A stretch of DNA of 64,000 nt from Oscarella lobularis. Taxonomy: Eukaryota > Porifera > Homoscleromorpha > Homosclerophorida > Oscarellidae. The position numbers and the translations under genes are program-made. The stretch's first letter is position 1; each line of letters begins with the position of its first letter. Below the pieces are notes generated by a model that made no database searches, was not told where the DNA came from, and worked only from the letters and a program-made list of their open reading frames with translations. The DNA lies in assembly GCF_947507565.1 (NCBI RefSeq), contig NC_089180.1, forward strand, positions 186,001 to 250,000, in the 5' to 3' direction. Below are positions 60,601 through 64,000 of this stretch, one piece after another.

Positions 60601-63600
60601 TGTGTCGTCCGTGTCTGTGTCAAAACGGCGCAGCTTGTGAGCCCTTTAATGGAACGTGTAGTTGTTCAGCAGGATACTTGGGGACTCACTGCGAGAAGAG
60701 GTGTCCTGCCGGTTATTACGGACAAAACTGCACTTCCCAGTGCTTAGACCGCCAGTGCAAGTTTCCCTCCTGTAACCACGTCACCGGAAAGTGCGCGTGT
60801 CCTTCAGGATGGACGGGAGACTATTGTGACATAAGATGCCCTAATGGATCGTATGGGCCCGACTGCGTTCACAAGTGCGAATGTTTGAACACTTCAACGT
60901 CGTCGATTTGCGATCGCGAGACCGGTCAATGCCCTTGTCGAGATGGCTATACCGGACGTGATTGCCGATCCAAGTGTCTCCAAGGATACTATGGAAAAGA
61001 ATGCAAATCTTCATGTACCTGCAAGGCGGACTCAACGTGGGCGTGCGATCACGCTAACGGGACGTGCAGCTGTCTTCCTGGCTATGCTGGTGATAACTGC
61101 GAGAAAAAGTGTCCGCCGGGAACGTTTGGCGCTAATTGTTCGAAATCATGCAGCGCATGTAATCGGGACAATACCGAAAGCCAGGTGTGCAATCCCTTCG
61201 ATGGAGCTTGTTTGTGCAGACCTGGATATAAAGATGGAAACTGCGACGAGATGTGTATTAAGGGAGACTACGGGCTCCACTGCGCCCAGGAGTGTACGTG
61301 TGACCGATCTCATACTAAGGACTGTTCACGAGATGAAGGAATCTGCGAATGCCAGCCAGGCTATATAGGAGCTAATTGCGACCGACGTTGCTCGGTTGGT
61401 TACTATGGAGATGGGTGCAAGTTAGAATGCAAGTGTAATATTGCCGGACTTGCTGGATGCAGTCCAGCAAGCGGAGAATGCGAGTGTAAACCTGGTTGGT
61501 TGGGGGACAGGTGCGAGGATAGATGCCCTGAAAGAAAGTATGGAGCGAAGTGCAAAGAATGCGACTGCCGCTGGGCAGTTTATGGCTCTTCCACGCACGC
61601 CAAAGATTGCCTTCTTTCAAACGGAACCTGCATTTGTTTTGAAAATTTTGTCGGGAAACGATGCGAGGGCCTCGTCGGTTCTTTCCAGAAAGGCACTGGT
61701 ATGTGGCTGTACGTTATCATAGGCGTGCCGTCCTTCGTTGTTTTGGCCGTCGTCATGATTTTGGTTGTCTGCTGCTGTTGCGTGCGGAAGCGGAAAAAGA
61801 AAACGTCGGACACCTACGCTCCCCAATCGCATCGAGAGACAGTGACGTGTCATAAAGATAAAAAGAACAAACATGAATATGCGACGGTTAGCACGGGTAG
61901 CACATCGATTAACAAAGGCGAGCCCGAGGAGGTGATTTATGAGGATATTCCTGGACCACCGTTACCATTACCGCCGCCGCCGCCGCCGCCGTCACCGGCC
62001 ACCGGCTCTGACGAGTAAGAGTCACTAGTATTAGAACCTATTAGTTTCTATTCCCCTTTCCTTTCGCAGTTCGGAATTGTCGCGGAACCCCGTGTACCAG
62101 TCTCGCAACGCCGGCGTCCGCGACTCCCCAGACGTGCCGACCGTTACGAGCAACCCCACGTATGGCTTTGTCCAGCGAGTTTCAACCAGTGACGGAGGGT
62201 ATGAAATGGTTGTCGTCGACCGAAAACGAGTGGAGTCGGTAGCGAGCGAGAGCCGGCAGCATCAGCAGTTAAAGCAACAAGGTGGAATGTACCACACGCT
62301 CAGTCGCGAAACTTCTCTTGAAGAAGGCGTCGGTAGGATTTTGATATGTGTACCCAATGTTCTTTTTTTTCTACCACGTCTTTAGAATTGACCAATCCCG
62401 GTTATAATTTCTTACTCCATTCTGATTCTCCAAGCATCCGGAAGAAATTGGCTACGAGAGCAAAGGAACTGGACGTCATCAAAGAGCAGCCATCCGCCTG
62501 TGAGTCTTATATCCTATTTGCAGCTTTCACAAGTTCACTATCTGCTCGCTTAGGCAATGACACAGACGAAGGCGATTACCTCGCACCGGTGTCAGAGTAC
62601 GATCGCATTGGCGGCGATACCCCTTTGCCTCGAGAGGAGGAGACTGAGGACACAGGCTACTCAACAGTTGAACCGAGGTCAACTCAGCCGAAGGCTAAAC
62701 GTAAATGATTGGTCAAACGGGTTTTCTTACTAAATGGTTATCATATGTTTCTGTTGCAGCTGATGATACTGAACCGACGTATGAAGTTCCTGCCGGCAAT
62801 AATTATGATACTCTTGATCCGAGTAGCCGAAGTAGTAGGAAGGCAGTACCACCGTAAGTTACAGTACAGATTGCCCCTTACACGCGTTTTGATATATGTC
62901 CACACAGCGACAGCCTGGTAGACAAGTCGAAGAAGACGACGAAAAAGAAGAAGAAAAACAAGAACACGGAAGCAGAGGATGAACTCGGTACGTGAGTGGG
63001 CTTACTACTGCATGCCGCCGCTTTGGTTCAAGTAGGCCTCTTATTTAATTTGTTTGTTTTCTTTGGAATGTCTGTAACCCTATTTAATTAAGTTCTGCCG
63101 CGTACGTTTATGAATAAGTACTGTTTTGATTCTTGCTATGGAGACTGTACAGAAAAAAAGTCCGTTATCAGTAGCTGTTTCTAATTTTTTAACACGTAGA
63201 AAGGTATTTCGCGCACAAATCTGTTTCTAAAATTTAGCAAAAATTATTTATTGGTTTGCCTTGTACTTTTCTTCGCGGCGCGCTAAGGTCACCGGGCTGT
63301 TTCGCGAATAGGCGTCCGTTGATCTCCAGCGTTTCGCGAGACCTTTTAGGCCTACCTGGTGGGCTTGTTTAGTGTTTTGGAGCGATAGATTCGTGATGAT
63401 TTGCGCTGAACATCGAAGAAGACACCCGCGACCAGTTTCATCCCTTCGAAATTCGATCGATCGAAGCACGCAGCTTCAATCGCTTTTATACCGTACCTCG
63501 ATCTTAGACAAAACTCCCGGCACGTCCTTGTCTTCTTGTCGCTTCCAGTAGCCTTCTTGTCGCTTCCAGTAGCGAGGAAATGCGAACTTTCACAAGCGCA

Positions 63601-64000
63601 GGCGAATGGGGAGACCCTGTAGAGAAAAATACTGCGTCTAAACGTTAGATTCCTCTTCAGAATACGAAAAACAAAGAACTTGAAGTAAGTCGACTTCTGG
63701 TTTAGCATTCAGCACTTTGCAATGAGAAACTAGGATGCAATTAAGTATCTATTGCCTACCAGTTTGTATGCCAAGGATGCTAGGCCTACAATGAAGGCAA
63801 GCGTAACGTCACTGTCCTCTCAGAATATTAAATTAAATTATATTGCTTTAGCATCCTTTTGAAGTGTTTCCTAAAAGAAAAGGTTTTGACACCGCATTGC
63901 CTGTGTTGTGGATCAATTTTTTCTCTATAGAAGCTTTGTTTGGTCCTGATGGTCGACCCAAAGCAGCAGGATTCTATACTGGATCGCCCTCTTATGAAGA
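57698..64000 (+). CDS. Draper/MEGF10-like engulfment receptor (3' end beyond window)
   Basis: Draper, CED-1 and MEGF10 are single-pass receptors for apoptotic cells and debris. A signal peptide (VQTTTAFLLLACALSEGAS) leads to an EMI domain: NVCAYAAT, SYADTYKTGCGFLGWSRCTR and YRCCSGWREMNGQC. More than 15 EGF-like modules follow, with the laminin-like C-x-C-x-N-GA-C-x-x-x-x-G-x-C-x-C-x-GW pattern, mostly in one exon (59,732-62,014). The membrane helix is WLYVIIGVPSFVVLAVVMIL, then basic RKRKKK. The tail has three NPxY motifs (NPVY, NPTY, NPGY), YxxP/YxxL-type sites (YATV, YEDI, YHTL, YLAP, YSTV, YEVP, YDTL) and a proline run. Later exons start at 62,070, 62,386, 62,554, 62,760, 62,908 and, after a 933-bp intron, 63,931, all in phase; the last is cut by the window end. 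The first junction (57,828 to 57,895) does not keep frame with its obvious GT donor, so the exact 5' end is unsure. Confidence 0.9.
62998..63930. other. Unusually long intron with coding-like, GC-richer core
   Basis: This 933-bp intron of the Draper-like gene is about ten times its neighbours. Its centre (about 63,250-63,710) is GC-richer and has overlapping minus-strand open frames of 73 and 118 codons that resemble nothing I recognise. It contains a 21-bp tandem duplication at about 63,531-63,572. It may be an inserted element or an unknown nested gene. Confidence 0.5.

Noticed and set aside
59742-61722. Alternate-frame open stretches in the EGF exon of the Draper-like gene
   Set aside because: Same cause: repeating EGF codons leave other frames open, and the EGF frame holds all the cysteines in register.

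Overview
This is eukaryotic, animal-type DNA. Introns are mostly 45-75 bp with GT-AG ends, genes are tightly packed on both strands, and the set is metazoan (classical cadherin tail, WAVE, P-Rex-type Rac GEF, TRAF, Draper/MEGF10-like receptor, ATG3, WAPL, SIN3). A giant cadherin that joins a Fat-like ectodomain (cadherin repeats, EGF, LamG) to a classical-cadherin cytoplasmic tail, together with the compact introns, points to a sponge, most likely a homoscleromorph such as Oscarella. The organism is an inference.

Layout. 1-15.5 kb is a single minisatellite of 25- and 32-bp units with kilobase-scale higher-order duplications. 15.5-23.5 kb is a mosaic: a 5'-truncated SIN3 (minus), a decayed acetyl-CoA acetyltransferase (minus), a largely intact WAPL gene (minus), a frameshifted SYF2 3' fragment (plus), a Roc-GTPase (LRRK/ROCO) fragment (minus) and a 185-bp copy of a WAPL exon. 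23.6-25.1 kb is an intact seven-exon D-serine dehydratase-like gene (plus). 25.4-27.6 kb is WAVE/WASF (minus). 28.1-44.7 kb is the cadherin (minus), with 15.25 kb of its coding sequence in one exon. 44.8-49.2 kb holds small or incomplete genes: an unrecognised plus-strand gene, an SDR lacking its cofactor motif, a helix-loop-helix exon, an ATG3 gene cut off before its catalytic cysteine, and a small unknown open frame. 49.6-51.6 kb is an intact TRAF (plus). 51.6-55.4 kb is a P-Rex-like Rac GEF (minus), with an INPP4/IP4P-like C-terminal fragment and an isolated tyrosine-phosphatase exon upstream of it on the same strand. 57.7 kb to the window end is a Draper/MEGF10-like engulfment receptor (plus) that runs off the edge.

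Functionally, several intact genes belong to adhesion and actin control: a cadherin predicted to bind catenins, WAVE (Arp2/3 activation downstream of Rac), a P-Rex-type Rac GEF and an engulfment receptor. Whether that proximity matters cannot be told from one window. The 15-kb intact cadherin frame argues that the many single-base frameshifts in neighbouring fragments are real decay and not a generally high indel error rate.

Exon limits given here come from reading splice signals and conserved protein motifs by eye. Family assignments rest on recalled family features, not on searches.
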